Source: Granulicella arctica
GTDB lineage: Bacteria; Acidobacteriota; Terriglobia; Terriglobales; Acidobacteriaceae
DNA length: 64,000 nucleotides
Reading direction: 5' to 3'
Assembly: GCF_013410065.1 (NCBI RefSeq)
Contig: NZ_JACCCW010000001.1
Location: 1,483,187-1,547,186, forward strand
Part shown: piece after piece, positions 36,628 through 45,239 of the stretch
Position numbering within the stretch: the first letter of the stretch is position 1
Layout of the letters: each line of letters begins with the position of its first letter
Made by a program: the position numbers and the translations under genes
The notes under the pieces: model-generated
What the model was told of the DNA's origin: nothing
Seen by the model: the letters and a program-made list of their open reading frames with translations, nothing else
Database searches by the model: none

Positions 36628-37763
36628 AGCTTGCGAGCCGTCTTGTGAACTTCGATGTCTGCCCGGACGATCCGTTCCGGCCGATGAGCACGCCGATCTA
36701 CCAGACGGCGACCTTCGAGCAGTTGGAGGCCGATGCGTTTGGTCAGTATGACTACTCCCGTAGCGGGAACCCAACGCGGAAGGTGCTGGAAGATCAGCTT
36801 GCGGCGCTTGAAAACGGGACGCGGGGCTTCTGTTTTTCGAGCGGGATGGCGGCGATCACGACGGTCACGCATCTGTTGAAGGCTGGGGACGAGATTCTTG
36901 CGGACTGGGATCTGTATGGAGGGGCGAGCCGTCTCTTTGCGCGGGTGCTGAATCGTAGCGGCGTTACGGTTCGGTATGTGGACGCTTCGAACGTGGAGAG
37001 CGTTGCTGCGGCGATGACGCCTGCTACGCGGCTGGTGTATGCGGAGTCGCCGACGAATCCTCTGCTGCGCGTGCTCGATCTGAAGGGATTGGCTGAGGTA
37101 GCTCATGCCGGGAGTGCGTTGTTCTGCGTGGATAACAGCACGATGTCACCGTATCTTCAGAATCCGCTGGATCTTGGGGTCGATATCGTTCTGCATTCGG
37201 CGACGAAGTTTCTGTGCGGTCACAGCGATGTGACTGGCGGGACGATCATTGTGAAGGATGCGGCGCTCGCAGAGGAGATCTACTTTCTCCAGAATGCTGA
37301 AGGAAGTGCGCTGGGGCCGTTCGATTGCTTTTTGCTGTTGCGCGGGATGAAGACGCTGAAGCTGCGTATGGACGCCCAGCAGAAGAACGCCGAGGCGGTT
37401 GCGAGCTTTCTTGCGGCGCATCCGAAGGTGCGGGCGGTGCACTATCCTGGGCTGCCGAGTCATCCTAACTACGCGATTCAGCAACGACAGGCTCGGGGTG
37501 GGGGAGCGATCCTCAGCTTCTGCGTGGGTTCTCCGGAGGCGGCTAAACAACTTGCTGAGAAGACACAGCTCTTCCGCATCTCGGTGAGCTTCGGGAGTGT
37601 CAACTCCACGATCAGTGTGCCGGTGAAGATGTCTCATGCGAGCGTTCCGTTGGAGTTGCGGGATTCGCGGGGGATTCCCGAGGACCTGATCCGGTTGTCG
37701 GTGGGGATCGAGGATGCGGGTGATCTGATTGCGGATTTGGAGGCGCAATTGGAGTCGATCTGA
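36624..37763 (+). CDS. Cystathionine beta/gamma-lyase family enzyme
   Basis: 379 residues, second Cys/Met-metabolism PLP enzyme. Motifs: PIYQTATFEQ, YDYSRSGNPTRKVLE, FSSGMAAITT, ESPTNPLLRVLD, CVDNSTMSPYLQNP and HSATKFLCGHSDVTGG (PLP Lys about 195). The YSRSGNPTR and NPLDLGVDIVLHSATKF pattern is that of cystathionine beta-lyases. With the upstream enzyme it would convert cysteine sulfur to homocysteine for methionine synthesis. ATGA overlap couples translation. Confidence 0.88.
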   Translation: MKLASRLVNFDVCPDDPFRPMSTPIYQTATFEQLEADAFGQYDYSRSGNPTRKVLEDQLAALENGTRGFCFSSGMAAITTVTHLLKAGDEILADWDLYGGASRLFARVLNRSGVTVRYVDASNVESVAAAMTPATRLVYAESPTNPLLRVLDLKGLAEVAHAGSALFCVDNSTMSPYLQNPLDLGVDIVLHSATKFLCGHSDVTGGTIIVKDAALAEEIYFLQNAEGSALGPFDCFLLLRGMKTLKLRMDAQQKNAEAVASFLAAHPKVRAVHYPGLPSHPNYAIQQRQARGGGAILSFCVGSPEAAKQLAEKTQLFRISVSFGSVNSTISVPVKMSHASVPLELRDSRGIPEDLIRLSVGIEDAGDLIADLEAQLESI

Positions 37764-37965
37764 GCTGTTGCTTGATGGATAGGCTCGAGATTAGCCGGGC
37801 CTGTCCGCACTCCTCCATTGCCTGAAGGGAGCACGCTCGAAAAGCTTCCTGGCAAATAATCCTGTGCGTGGCGCAACGGTCTGACGTGTGGATGCACCAT
37901 GCATTCGTTACCGGGCCCATCTTACGGGAGCCTCCGCTCCTATTTCGAATCAAGGAGAATTTGCC

Positions 37966-38982
37966 ATGTCTACTACCACCGCACCCATTGGCGCGGAGTT
38001 TGCCCATGATGAAAAGGCATTCCGCAGCAAGATTCCATACACGCTTCACTCGACCAACCTGAAGGGCGCATACTCCGTTGCAGCACCGCCGGACGACTTC
38101 GACCCCAAAACCGCGAGCCAGCTCGATCTGATCAAGCATGGTTTGCTGTGGCGTAAGCCGACGGCAGAGGATTCTCCGGAGCTACGGGAGGCGTGGGACA
38201 GGTTCTTCTCACGCAAGTGGCTGGCGAAGGATCGGATCATCCCCAAGCTCGAACCGCAGGTCGGCAAGACGCACAACCTGAAGAAGTTGCCGAAGAAGAT
38301 GACGGACGGCTCGTATCTGGGGACGGTGTGGTCTGGGGCGGGCGGCAAGACGGGAACCTGGACCGGCATCATCGGCTACTGGAAGGTTCCGACGGTGAGC
38401 AAGCCGAGCGAGCCGCAGGGTGAAGAGGGCGGCTGGAACTCCTCTTCGTGGCTGGGCCTGGATGGATTCTTCGTCTCGGACGATGTCTTGCAGGCGGGAG
38501 TTCAGCAGTACGTCAATGCAAATGGCGTAGCTTCGTATGTTGCCTGGTATGAGTGGTATGCGCCCGCTGAGCCGGGATCGCCAGCCTATATCTATCAGAC
38601 GAACATTCCGAACTTTCCGGTGAGCCCTGGCCAGCAGGTGTACTGCTCGGTGCAGTACTTGAGCAACAAGACAGGGGGATCGATCTCGTTCGCGAATGAG
38701 GCGACGGGACAGCACTTCTCGATCACGCTGGCTCCTCCTCCGGGCGCGAGCTTCAACGGAAGCTCGTATGAGTGGATCATGGAGGCTCCGGACGGCGGCG
38801 AACCATACTCTTCGCTACCGAAGTTCACTCCGGTTACCTTCACGACAGCAGTTGCATGCGGATCCGGAACGACGGCGAATCCGCTGACGGGCGACATCTT
38901 GAACCTCGAAACCGCAGGAGGGAAGGTGCTGACCTCAGTTACGGTAGGGAGCGACACGGCGACGATCAGCTTTATTGGTTAA
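37966..38982 (+). CDS. Peptidase G1 (eqolisin) family acid endopeptidase
   Basis: 338 residues. The C-terminal 200 residues match glutamic peptidases: WLGLDGFF, VLQAGVQQYV (catalytic Gln about 176), YEWYAPAEPG and YEWIMEAPDGGE (catalytic Glu about 269). These enzymes digest protein at low pH and suit an acid-soil bacterium. The first 110 residues are polar and charged, like a pro-segment, yet no signal peptide is visible from this start or the longer frame. GGAG lies 8 nt before the ATG. A strong terminator follows. Confidence 0.85.
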   Translation: MSTTTAPIGAEFAHDEKAFRSKIPYTLHSTNLKGAYSVAAPPDDFDPKTASQLDLIKHGLLWRKPTAEDSPELREAWDRFFSRKWLAKDRIIPKLEPQVGKTHNLKKLPKKMTDGSYLGTVWSGAGGKTGTWTGIIGYWKVPTVSKPSEPQGEEGGWNSSSWLGLDGFFVSDDVLQAGVQQYVNANGVASYVAWYEWYAPAEPGSPAYIYQTNIPNFPVSPGQQVYCSVQYLSNKTGGSISFANEATGQHFSITLAPPPGASFNGSSYEWIMEAPDGGEPYSSLPKFTPVTFTTAVACGSGTTANPLTGDILNLETAGGKVLTSVTVGSDTATISFIG

Positions 38983-38990
38983 TTGCTAAT

Positions 38991-39035
38991 GGGGAGGGTG
39001 CAGGTAGAGATACCTGCATCCTTCTCAATTTATTT
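38991..39035 (+). terminator. Intrinsic terminator of the G1 peptidase gene
   Basis: 16-bp stem with three G-T wobble pairs (38991-39006 with 39011-39026), 4-nt loop gaga, followed by aatttattt. Confidence 0.85.
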
Positions 39036-39073
39036 AATGGTCATCGGCGAAGAGTGCAGCGGATTTTTTTGCT

Positions 39074-39093
39074 AACTATTAGTTGCTAACTAA
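39074..39093. promoter_or_regulatory. BlaI-type operator: two overlapping dyads
   Basis: AACTA-T-TAGTT (39074-39084) overlaps TTAGTT-GCT-AACTAA (39079-39093), sharing TTAGTT; another TTAGTT half-site follows at 39098-39103. Located 34-53 nt before the blaI start, as expected for autoregulation. A related dyad lies at the start of htrA. A CCGTCT/AGACGG hairpin (39106-39124) sits just before the start codon. Confidence 0.65.
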
Positions 39094-39126
39094 AGGATTA
39101 GTTGCCCGTCTGATGTTTAGACGGAT

Positions 39127-39537
39127 ATGCCTCCTAAGAGATCCATTACGTTGACGGAAGCCGAGTTGAGGCTGATGAAGATTCTCTGGCAGCGTGGGGA
39201 GTCGGCTGTCGGCGACCTGGTCGCGGCGATGCCGGATAGTGCTCCGCTGGCGTATAACTCGGTGCTGACGACGATTCGCATCCTGGAGCAGAAGGGCTAT
39301 GTCTATCACCGGCAGGAGGGCAGGGCGTATCTTTATAGCCCGTGCGTTGCCGAGCATGAGGCTGGCCGGTCGGAGGTGCGCCATATGCTGCAGCGGTTCT
39401 TCGGAAACTCGCGGGAACGGTTGCTGCTCTCGCTGTTGGGTGACGAGGACATCACGCCAGAGGAGTTGGCTCGGCTCAAGGAAGCGATTGCGCATGCGGC
39501 AGAGGATAGCCCAGATGGCACTTCGGGGGTGAACTAG
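39127..39537 (+). CDS. BlaI/MecI/CopY-family transcriptional repressor
   Basis: 136 residues. Winged helix-turn-helix at about 6-80 (LTEAELRLMKILWQRGES, YNSVLTTIRILEQKGYV, RAYLYSP), then a C-terminal dimerisation helix region (EVRHMLQRFFGNSRERL). Family members bind dyads as dimers and are inactivated by proteolysis through a partner M56 membrane peptidase, which is the next gene (3 nt apart). It probably represses its own operon, including htrA. Confidence 0.92.
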   Translation: MPPKRSITLTEAELRLMKILWQRGESAVGDLVAAMPDSAPLAYNSVLTTIRILEQKGYVYHRQEGRAYLYSPCVAEHEAGRSEVRHMLQRFFGNSRERLLLSLLGDEDITPEELARLKEAIAHAAEDSPDGTSGVN

Positions 39538-39540
39538 GCC

Positions 39541-40881
39541 ATGCACGGTATCTATAGTCTGGCGCAGTTTGGGGGAGTTTCGCTGGTTTCGGGGATATGG
39601 CAGGGGTTCGTGATTGCCTTTGCGGTATGGTTCTGCCTGCGACTGGTGCCGAAGACGGCTCCGGCTCTGCGGTTCGCGATCTGGAGCTTTGTGTTTGTGG
39701 TGATTGCGGTGCTTCCGCTATTGGAGAGTCTACTGTTGAGGCAGGCGGTTCATCCGGTTGGAGCGTCGCTGGTGCGACTGGATGTGCGCTGGAGCGTAGC
39801 TCTAGGCGTGGTGTGGCTGGCCCTGTCTCTGTTTCGTGCGGCTGAATTAGTGGTTCAGGTGTTCCGGGTGAGGTCACTGGCGAAGCGGTCGGTGCCAGTG
39901 GATGCGGGTGTGGTTTGTGCGGGGCTTCTTTCGAGTGGACGTAGGCGTGTGCTGCTCTGCACGTCGACGGAGCTGGATCGACCGAGTGTGATTGGCTTCT
40001 TCTCGCCTCGGATTCTTGTTCCGGCGTGGCTGTTTGCAGAGCTTGGCGAACCGGAGCTGGAGCAGATTGTGCTTCATGAAGTGGAACATCTGCGCCGGAG
40101 CGATGATTGGTTGAATCTGTTGCAGAAGCTCAGCCTGGTGCTGTTTCCGTTGAACCCGATTCTGATGTGGGTGGAGCGGCGACTTTGCTTTGAGCGAGAG
40201 TTGGCGTGCGATGACGGTGTACTGCGGAGGACCAAGGCACCGCGGACGTATGCGACCTGCCTGACTGAGCTTGCGGAGCGAGGGCTGGATCGTCGTGCGA
40301 TGTCGTTAGCGCTGGGAGCGCTTGAGCGACAGTCTCAACTGGGCCGCCGGGTGCATCGTATCTTGCGGCGTGAGGCGACGCTGACTGCTATGCAGGCGCG
40401 TGGGTTGATGGGAGCGGTGGTGCTGGGGATGCTCGGTGGAGCAGTTGGGTTGGCTCGGTGCCCGCAGGTGGTGTCGTTCGCTGGGGCTCGACCGGTGCAG
40501 GCGGAAGCGCATGTCGATGAGGCTGCTCCGATGCCGGGTATTCGGTCGGTAAGGGCGGAGCGCGTCGTGTATGAGGATGCGCCGCATATGACGCTTTTGA
40601 AGGCTTCGATGGATTCGAGGCAGCCAGCTTCCGGACAGATACAGACAGTCACAAAACATGCTGTTACGAAACCGGCAAAGGCTAAGAAGGTTCAGCGGCC
40701 AATTGTTCAGCGTGCCCAAGCAGAGGCGAATCGTCCACAGATTCAGCGATGGGTGGTTCTTACGTCGTGGAGTGTAGATGCTCGTCCGAGCATGACTCTT
40801 CCGGTGGTAGAAGAGCGTACTATTTTTCTTCCTTATGCAGCCGTGCCTACTGCTGACGGCTGGCTTGTCGTTCAACTTTAG
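39541..40881 (+). CDS. M56-family (BlaR1-like) membrane metallopeptidase
   Basis: 446 residues. Hydrophobic helices at about 12-35, 45-65 and 85-105, then the peptidase domain with LHEVEHLRRSDDW (zinc His179, His183, catalytic Glu180) and FERELACDD downstream. A further hydrophobic segment near 285-300 is followed by an approximately 145-residue polar tail, probably periplasmic. It lacks the penicillin-binding sensor domain of true BlaR1, so the tail must sense something else, if it senses at all. Expected to cut or trigger loss of the BlaI-like repressor. Confidence 0.88.
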   Translation: MHGIYSLAQFGGVSLVSGIWQGFVIAFAVWFCLRLVPKTAPALRFAIWSFVFVVIAVLPLLESLLLRQAVHPVGASLVRLDVRWSVALGVVWLALSLFRAAELVVQVFRVRSLAKRSVPVDAGVVCAGLLSSGRRRVLLCTSTELDRPSVIGFFSPRILVPAWLFAELGEPELEQIVLHEVEHLRRSDDWLNLLQKLSLVLFPLNPILMWVERRLCFERELACDDGVLRRTKAPRTYATCLTELAERGLDRRAMSLALGALERQSQLGRRVHRILRREATLTAMQARGLMGAVVLGMLGGAVGLARCPQVVSFAGARPVQAEAHVDEAAPMPGIRSVRAERVVYEDAPHMTLLKASMDSRQPASGQIQTVTKHAVTKPAKAKKVQRPIVQRAQAEANRPQIQRWVVLTSWSVDARPSMTLPVVEERTIFLPYAAVPTADGWLVVQL

Positions 40882-40910
40882 CGATGTTTCATCTCTTTCG
40901 AGGTTTTCTT

Positions 40911-42446
40911 ATGACTGCTTTAACTAATCAATTAGTTGTCAGGGCGAGACGGATTGTTGTTCCTACTGCGGCTTTCCTTGTACTCTTTCTGGCGGTTGCG
41001 TTTTACTTCAACCACTCGGGTGTTCATGCTGCGAGCAACCCTTCGTCACCGCTTGATGACAATAGTGTTGCTTCGCTAACGGCTCTCGACAATGCGGTCG
41101 AGTCGGTTGCTGCTCGTGTGACACCTGCCGTGGTGAATGTTGCCGTCACTTCGAAGGAGTCCCCGGGGCAGAACTCCTCGGACATGCAAGGGCAGTTGCA
41201 GAATCTGCCGCCGGGCTTTGCGCAGTTCTTCGGTGGCCAGATACCGCAGCAACAACAGGGACCACAGATTGAGCATGGTATCGGCAGCGGCGTGATTATC
41301 TCGCCGGATGGCTATATTGTGACCAACAATCATGTCATCGACGGTGCGGTGCAGATTCGTGTGACGCTGCACGACCGGAGAATCCTGACGGCGAAGCTGA
41401 TCGGCGCGGACAAGCTGACGGATCTAGCGGTCATCAAGGTGGATGCGAAGGAGCTGCCCAGCATCTCGTGGGGCAACTCGAGCCAGTTGCATCCGGGGCA
41501 GACGGTGTTGGCCTTTGGTAGCCCCTTCGGCTACTTCCAGTTCTCGGTGACGCGCGGTATTGTGAGCGCGGTCGATCGGCCGAATCCTTACTCGGATGAT
41601 GCACGCAAGCCTGGCGGATATATCCAGACGGATGCGGCGATCAATCCGGGTAACTCTGGTGGGCCGTTGGTGAATGCTCATGGTGAGCTGATTGGGATCA
41701 ACACATTCATCATCTCGAACAGCGGGTCGTTTGCCGGGGCGGGTTTTGCTATCCCTTCGCAGATCGCCAAGGCTACAGTGGATCAGTTGATCAAGACGGG
41801 CAGCGTGCACCATGGCTACATCGGTATTGCGATGAACGATGTTACTCCGGCGAACGCGAGCTTCTTCCACTTACAAGATGCGAGCGGTGCGATTGTTGCT
41901 CAGGTAACACCGGACTCGCCTGCGAGTCGTGCCGGTCTGGAGCAGGGGGATGTTATCACTGGGTTGAACGGCAGCAAGGTCGTCAACGGGAGCGCATTGC
42001 AGGTTGCGGTGAGTCAGATCGCCCCGGGCAACACGATCTCGCTTGGTGTGTTGCGTGATGGAAGTGCGAAGACGCTCAGCCTGAAGGTGGGCGAGTATCA
42101 CTCGGGAACACAGGTAGCGAGCGATGATGACGCATCTTCGCCGCAGGGCGGCAAGCTGGGGCTGGCGGTCAACGATCTGACTCCCGATCTGCGGCAGCGA
42201 CTCAGCGTGCCGGCACAGGTATATGGTGTGGCGGTGCAGGGCGTTCGTCCTGCAAGCCCTGCGGATGATGCGGGGCTTGCGCCGGGTGATGTCATCCTCG
42301 AGGTGAATCGTAAGCAGATTCCTTCAGCGGAGCAGTTTGTCAGTGCGGTTCATGCGGTCCCGGCGGGCAAGGACTTGTTACTGCTTGTCTGGTCGAAGGG
42401 CAACGCAAGCTATCGGGTGGTTCATCCGGAGCAGGCTGCTGGGTAA
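40911..42446 (+). CDS. HtrA/DegP-type periplasmic serine protease with two PDZ domains
   Basis: 511 residues from the ATG at 40911 (GAGG 7 nt upstream); an ATG at 40884 would add 9. N-terminal signal anchor (VVPTAAFLVLFLAVAFYF), trypsin-like domain with TNNHVID (His141), LTDLAVIKV (Asp171) and NPGNSGGPLV (Ser249), then PDZ domains around 290-385 and 420-500. Quality-control protease/chaperone for misfolded envelope proteins. It is the third gene of the BlaI-M56 operon, and a perfect AACTAAT-CA-ATTAGTT dyad lies in codons 4-9. Confidence 0.92.
   Translation: MTALTNQLVVRARRIVVPTAAFLVLFLAVAFYFNHSGVHAASNPSSPLDDNSVASLTALDNAVESVAARVTPAVVNVAVTSKESPGQNSSDMQGQLQNLPPGFAQFFGGQIPQQQQGPQIEHGIGSGVIISPDGYIVTNNHVIDGAVQIRVTLHDRRILTAKLIGADKLTDLAVIKVDAKELPSISWGNSSQLHPGQTVLAFGSPFGYFQFSVTRGIVSAVDRPNPYSDDARKPGGYIQTDAAINPGNSGGPLVNAHGELIGINTFIISNSGSFAGAGFAIPSQIAKATVDQLIKTGSVHHGYIGIAMNDVTPANASFFHLQDASGAIVAQVTPDSPASRAGLEQGDVITGLNGSKVVNGSALQVAVSQIAPGNTISLGVLRDGSAKTLSLKVGEYHSGTQVASDDDASSPQGGKLGLAVNDLTPDLRQRLSVPAQVYGVAVQGVRPASPADDAGLAPGDVILEVNRKQIPSAEQFVSAVHAVPAGKDLLLLVWSKGNASYRVVHPEQAAG
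40922..40937. promoter_or_regulatory. BlaI-like dyad inside the htrA 5' coding region
   Basis: Perfect 7-2-7 dyad AACTAATCAATTAGTT, 11 nt past the A of the htrA ATG. It shares the AACTA/TAGTT half-sites with the operator before blaI. It may block an internal promoter or act as a roadblock. Confidence 0.55.
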
Positions 42447-42455
42447 GAGGGTATA

Positions 42456-42499
42456 AAGATGCGGGCCGGTGAGTGAAGGTGCTCCCCGGCCCGCATCTT
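42456..42499. terminator. Bidirectional terminator between htrA and HEAT gene
   Basis: 14-bp perfect GC-rich stem (42456-42469 with 42486-42499), 16-nt loop, followed by atttcc. It lies between convergent genes. Confidence 0.82.
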
Positions 42500-42509
42500 A
42501 TTTCCAGCT

Positions 42510-43547
42510 CTATTGAGCGAGAAGCTTGGTCAGGTAGTCGAGGGCGCGTGGATCGTTTGATTGGCCGAGCCAGAAGACGGCCTGCTTGCGGATGGAGGGC
42601 TCTTTGCTGGAGCTGGCGACTTGGATCAACTGCGTTGCGGCCTCGTTTCCGGGCAAGCGCGAGAGGGCGAAGACAGCAGACTTGCGCACCGCATTGTCAG
42701 GATCGTTTTCGGCGAGGTCGCGAAGATCGCCGGCGACCTTCTTGCCTCCGATGTTAGCCATCCAGAACTGCGCCTGCTTGCGAACCTGCGGAGAGGTATC
42801 GCTGTGGGCCATGCGGATGAGTTCGTTTAGTGCGCCGGAGTCTTTGGAGAGGGTGAGATCGAAGCAGAGCTTCTCGCGGAATTTGGGATCGGTATCGGTG
42901 CGGGCGAGATGCTGGATCGCTGCAAAGCCCTCATGGCCATGTCGATTGGTGAGCCAGAACGCAGCCTTTTCGCGAAGAGCTAGATCGTTGTTGGGACTGG
43001 TGAGGCTGATGAGCGCCGGGATTGTCTCCGGCGATTGATGCAACGAGATCGCGAAGATGGCGGTGTCGCGCAGGTGATTGGAGTCATCCTTTAGGGCGAT
43101 GGTCTGGAGCGTGTGAATGCTGTCGGTGGGCGCAACGCCGTTCAGCCAGAGGAAGTGGAGACCGCCGGCATCGAGCTGACGATCGGGATTTTCGAGGCGG
43201 ATATTTTCGATGTGACCTGATGCGATGCGGAGGAGGACGACGGCATGATCGAAGGGAGTGTTCTCCTTGTCGATGGTGTTGTAGCTGTCTCCTGCATGAT
43301 CCCCTTCGAGGTAGGCGATGTGGTCCGATTGCGATCCGCTATGAAAGTCTTCGGCAACTGGAATGGAATAGCCAACCCAGGTGGGTGCGTCAGTGTGCTT
43401 CATGCGTTCGAGTTGTGGCTCGAGGCCGTTTGAGGCGGATGCGGTCGAGAGTTGTGCGTGGACGATGGAGGGTGGCTGTTGCGCGATGATGACGCTGGAT
43501 GCGGAGAGGAGCGTGCCGAAGATAAATGTGCAGGTGAGGTGGCGCAT
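42510..43547 (-). CDS. Exported HEAT-repeat protein
   Basis: About 345 residues: signal peptide (CTFIFGTLLSASSVIIA), an approximately 130-residue N-terminal region, then HEAT repeats (ALISLTSPNNDLALREKAAF, LIRMAHSDTSPQVRKQAQFW, LIQVASSSKEPSIRKQAVFW) to the end. ATG 43547 has a perfect AAGGAGG site. Last gene of the sigma/anti-sigma/HEAT/HEAT operon, 23 nt after the other HEAT gene. HEAT solenoids bind proteins; no catalytic motif is visible. A role as envelope stress effector or sensor is inference. Confidence 0.85.
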   Translation of the reverse strand: MRHLTCTFIFGTLLSASSVIIAQQPPSIVHAQLSTASASNGLEPQLERMKHTDAPTWVGYSIPVAEDFHSGSQSDHIAYLEGDHAGDSYNTIDKENTPFDHAVVLLRIASGHIENIRLENPDRQLDAGGLHFLWLNGVAPTDSIHTLQTIALKDDSNHLRDTAIFAISLHQSPETIPALISLTSPNNDLALREKAAFWLTNRHGHEGFAAIQHLARTDTDPKFREKLCFDLTLSKDSGALNELIRMAHSDTSPQVRKQAQFWMANIGGKKVAGDLRDLAENDPDNAVRKSAVFALSRLPGNEAATQLIQVASSSKEPSIRKQAVFWLGQSNDPRALDYLTKLLAQ

Positions 43548-43570
43548 GTAAGTCCTCCTTGAGTGGAACG

Positions 43571-44512
43571 TCACTTGAGCAGTTCGATCATGTAGTCGGT
43601 GGCGGCCTTGTCCTGTATGAGCGCGAGTTGCGAGACGATGGAGCGCTTGAGGTCGAGGTCTTTTTCAGCGCGGGCAAGTTCGACCATACGCGGGGCATCC
43701 TGCGTGATGAAGAGGGCGGAGATCACAGATTTTTTGATACGGGTGTCGGTTGAGGTGCGGTAGACCTCGACGAGGGTATTGTTGGCGCGCTTGCCTTGGA
43801 AGACAGCCATCATCTGGATGGCTTCACGCTGAAGGTCTGGGTTCATTTTGCCGGTGACCGCATCGTGGAGGATGGATTGAGCTTCGGGTGACTTGCTCTG
43901 AGCGAGGACGAAGATGGCCTGCTTCTTGACGCGTGTCGGCTGATTGCCGGAGAGGATGCCGCGCAGCATGGGGATGGCTCGGTTGGGGTCTTGATTGAGC
44001 AGGGAGTTGAGAGCGAGGATCTTGAGATCCTCGTCCGATGCGTGATCGGTGTGGACGTGGGTGTCGATATCGATGTCGATCGGTGGGATGGGGGGAATCG
44101 GCGGGATAGGAGGAATCTTCAGGTTGTCGAGGTTAACGTGGATATCGATTGCGAGCGCGCCGCAATCGTTGTTCCATGAGCTGGAGGGGAACTGTGCGCG
44201 AAGCATATCGCATGTAGTTGCTGCTTCGGTTCGGCGGGATATCTTGTTGAGCGAGTATGCCTTCCAGTACAGAGCGGCATCGGCGCGGTTGCTTTTGGCG
44301 GCGGCGGCGCGGTCGAACTCGCGGATAGCATCCGACCAGCGGTGCTCGTTCATGGCACGGGTTCCGGCGGCGTAGGCGCTGTTGTCACTGGGAGCGACGC
44401 TAGGCGAGCTGGGCGCAACTGGCTCGGGCACAAGAGCGTGTAGGGGCTGGATGGCGGCGAGGCCGATTAGTAAGGCGGAAGAGAGGATTGGGTAGTGAGC
44501 GAGGTTTTTCAT
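43571..44512 (-). CDS. Exported TPR/HEAT-repeat protein with Ile-Pro-Pro linker
   Basis: About 313 residues. Signal peptide (ILSSALLIGLAAIQPLHA), a TPR-like segment (about 50-105), a striking linker of IPP repeated several times followed by DIDIDTHVHT, then HEAT repeats (ALNSLLNQDPNRAIPMLRG, KKQAIFVLAQSKSPEA, SVISALFITQDAPRMVEL). Start set at ATG 44512 because the longer frame runs into the anti-sigma gene. Paralogous in its HEAT half to the downstream gene. Confidence 0.84.
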   Translation of the reverse strand: MKNLAHYPILSSALLIGLAAIQPLHALVPEPVAPSSPSVAPSDNSAYAAGTRAMNEHRWSDAIREFDRAAAAKSNRADAALYWKAYSLNKISRRTEAATTCDMLRAQFPSSSWNNDCGALAIDIHVNLDNLKIPPIPPIPPIPPIDIDIDTHVHTDHASDEDLKILALNSLLNQDPNRAIPMLRGILSGNQPTRVKKQAIFVLAQSKSPEAQSILHDAVTGKMNPDLQREAIQMMAVFQGKRANNTLVEVYRTSTDTRIKKSVISALFITQDAPRMVELARAEKDLDLKRSIVSQLALIQDKAATDYMIELLK

Positions 44513-44534
44513 GGTCGTGTGGTCCTTGGGTAGA

Positions 44535-45239
44535 TCAAAGCTGGTCCCTGTTCTGCCGGAGGATGCGAATCTCGAAGAGAAGGCCATCGGTGTTCAGTTC
44601 GAAACGGAGATGCCAACCGCTATCGGGCGTGGTGGGTTCGTGGTCAATATTGATGAGCACACGACCAAGATTTTCAAGAACCGAGGCCTCGCCGAGATCG
44701 CCGTGCTCATGCGCAGTGCGGACATAGACCGCGTTCTGGAGCAGGAGCTCGTGCGCTTGTGCACGGGTGGATTCGTCGAGTGGGCCGGAGGTATGGTTGA
44801 CCTCGGTCAGCAGACGTTCTGCGGTATCGAGGTGGTTGGCGATCTGGGGATCGGTTGGGGTGGTGGTCAGGGGGCCGTGACTCTTGATGGCAAGGCTTCC
44901 GGCGCTGGGGCTTATTGTCGGCCTCGGTCTCATGGTGGAGAGGAGAAGCAACGCTGCGACGGCTGCTGTTACTAGGGCGGCGACAGGCCATAGGATGAGG
45001 CGGAAGCGTCGAGGCTTCGCTGGGCTCAGGACGCTTAGATTGCCGCGAAGGCGCTCCCAGTTGCGGTCGAGATCAGGCTCTGGAACGGGGCGGGCGGAGA
45101 AGACGCGGAGGGTCTCGGCGATCGAGTCTGAAAGCTGTGCGCATTCTGCACAGCTTTCTACGTGTTCACGAATCGCTGCTTCATTCGTGCTCTCGCGGAG
45201 TTGATAGGCGATCAGATCTTCTTCGGATGGATGGTTCAA
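44535..45239 (-). CDS. Anti-sigma factor with zinc-finger (zf-HC2-like) domain
   Basis: 234 residues. N-terminal zinc-binding anti-sigma domain with IREHVESCAECAQL (His-x3-Cys-x2-Cys), one transmembrane helix (LILWPVAALVTAAVAALLLLS, about 83-103) and an approximately 130-residue periplasmic domain. Expected to hold the adjacent ECF sigma factor at the membrane until a signal arrives. TTG start overlapping the sigma stop (TTGA), a sign of strict coupling. Confidence 0.88.
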   Translation of the reverse strand: MNHPSEEDLIAYQLRESTNEAAIREHVESCAECAQLSDSIAETLRVFSARPVPEPDLDRNWERLRGNLSVLSPAKPRRFRLILWPVAALVTAAVAALLLLSTMRPRPTISPSAGSLAIKSHGPLTTTPTDPQIANHLDTAERLLTEVNHTSGPLDESTRAQAHELLLQNAVYVRTAHEHGDLGEASVLENLGRVLINIDHEPTTPDSGWHLRFELNTDGLLFEIRILRQNRDQL

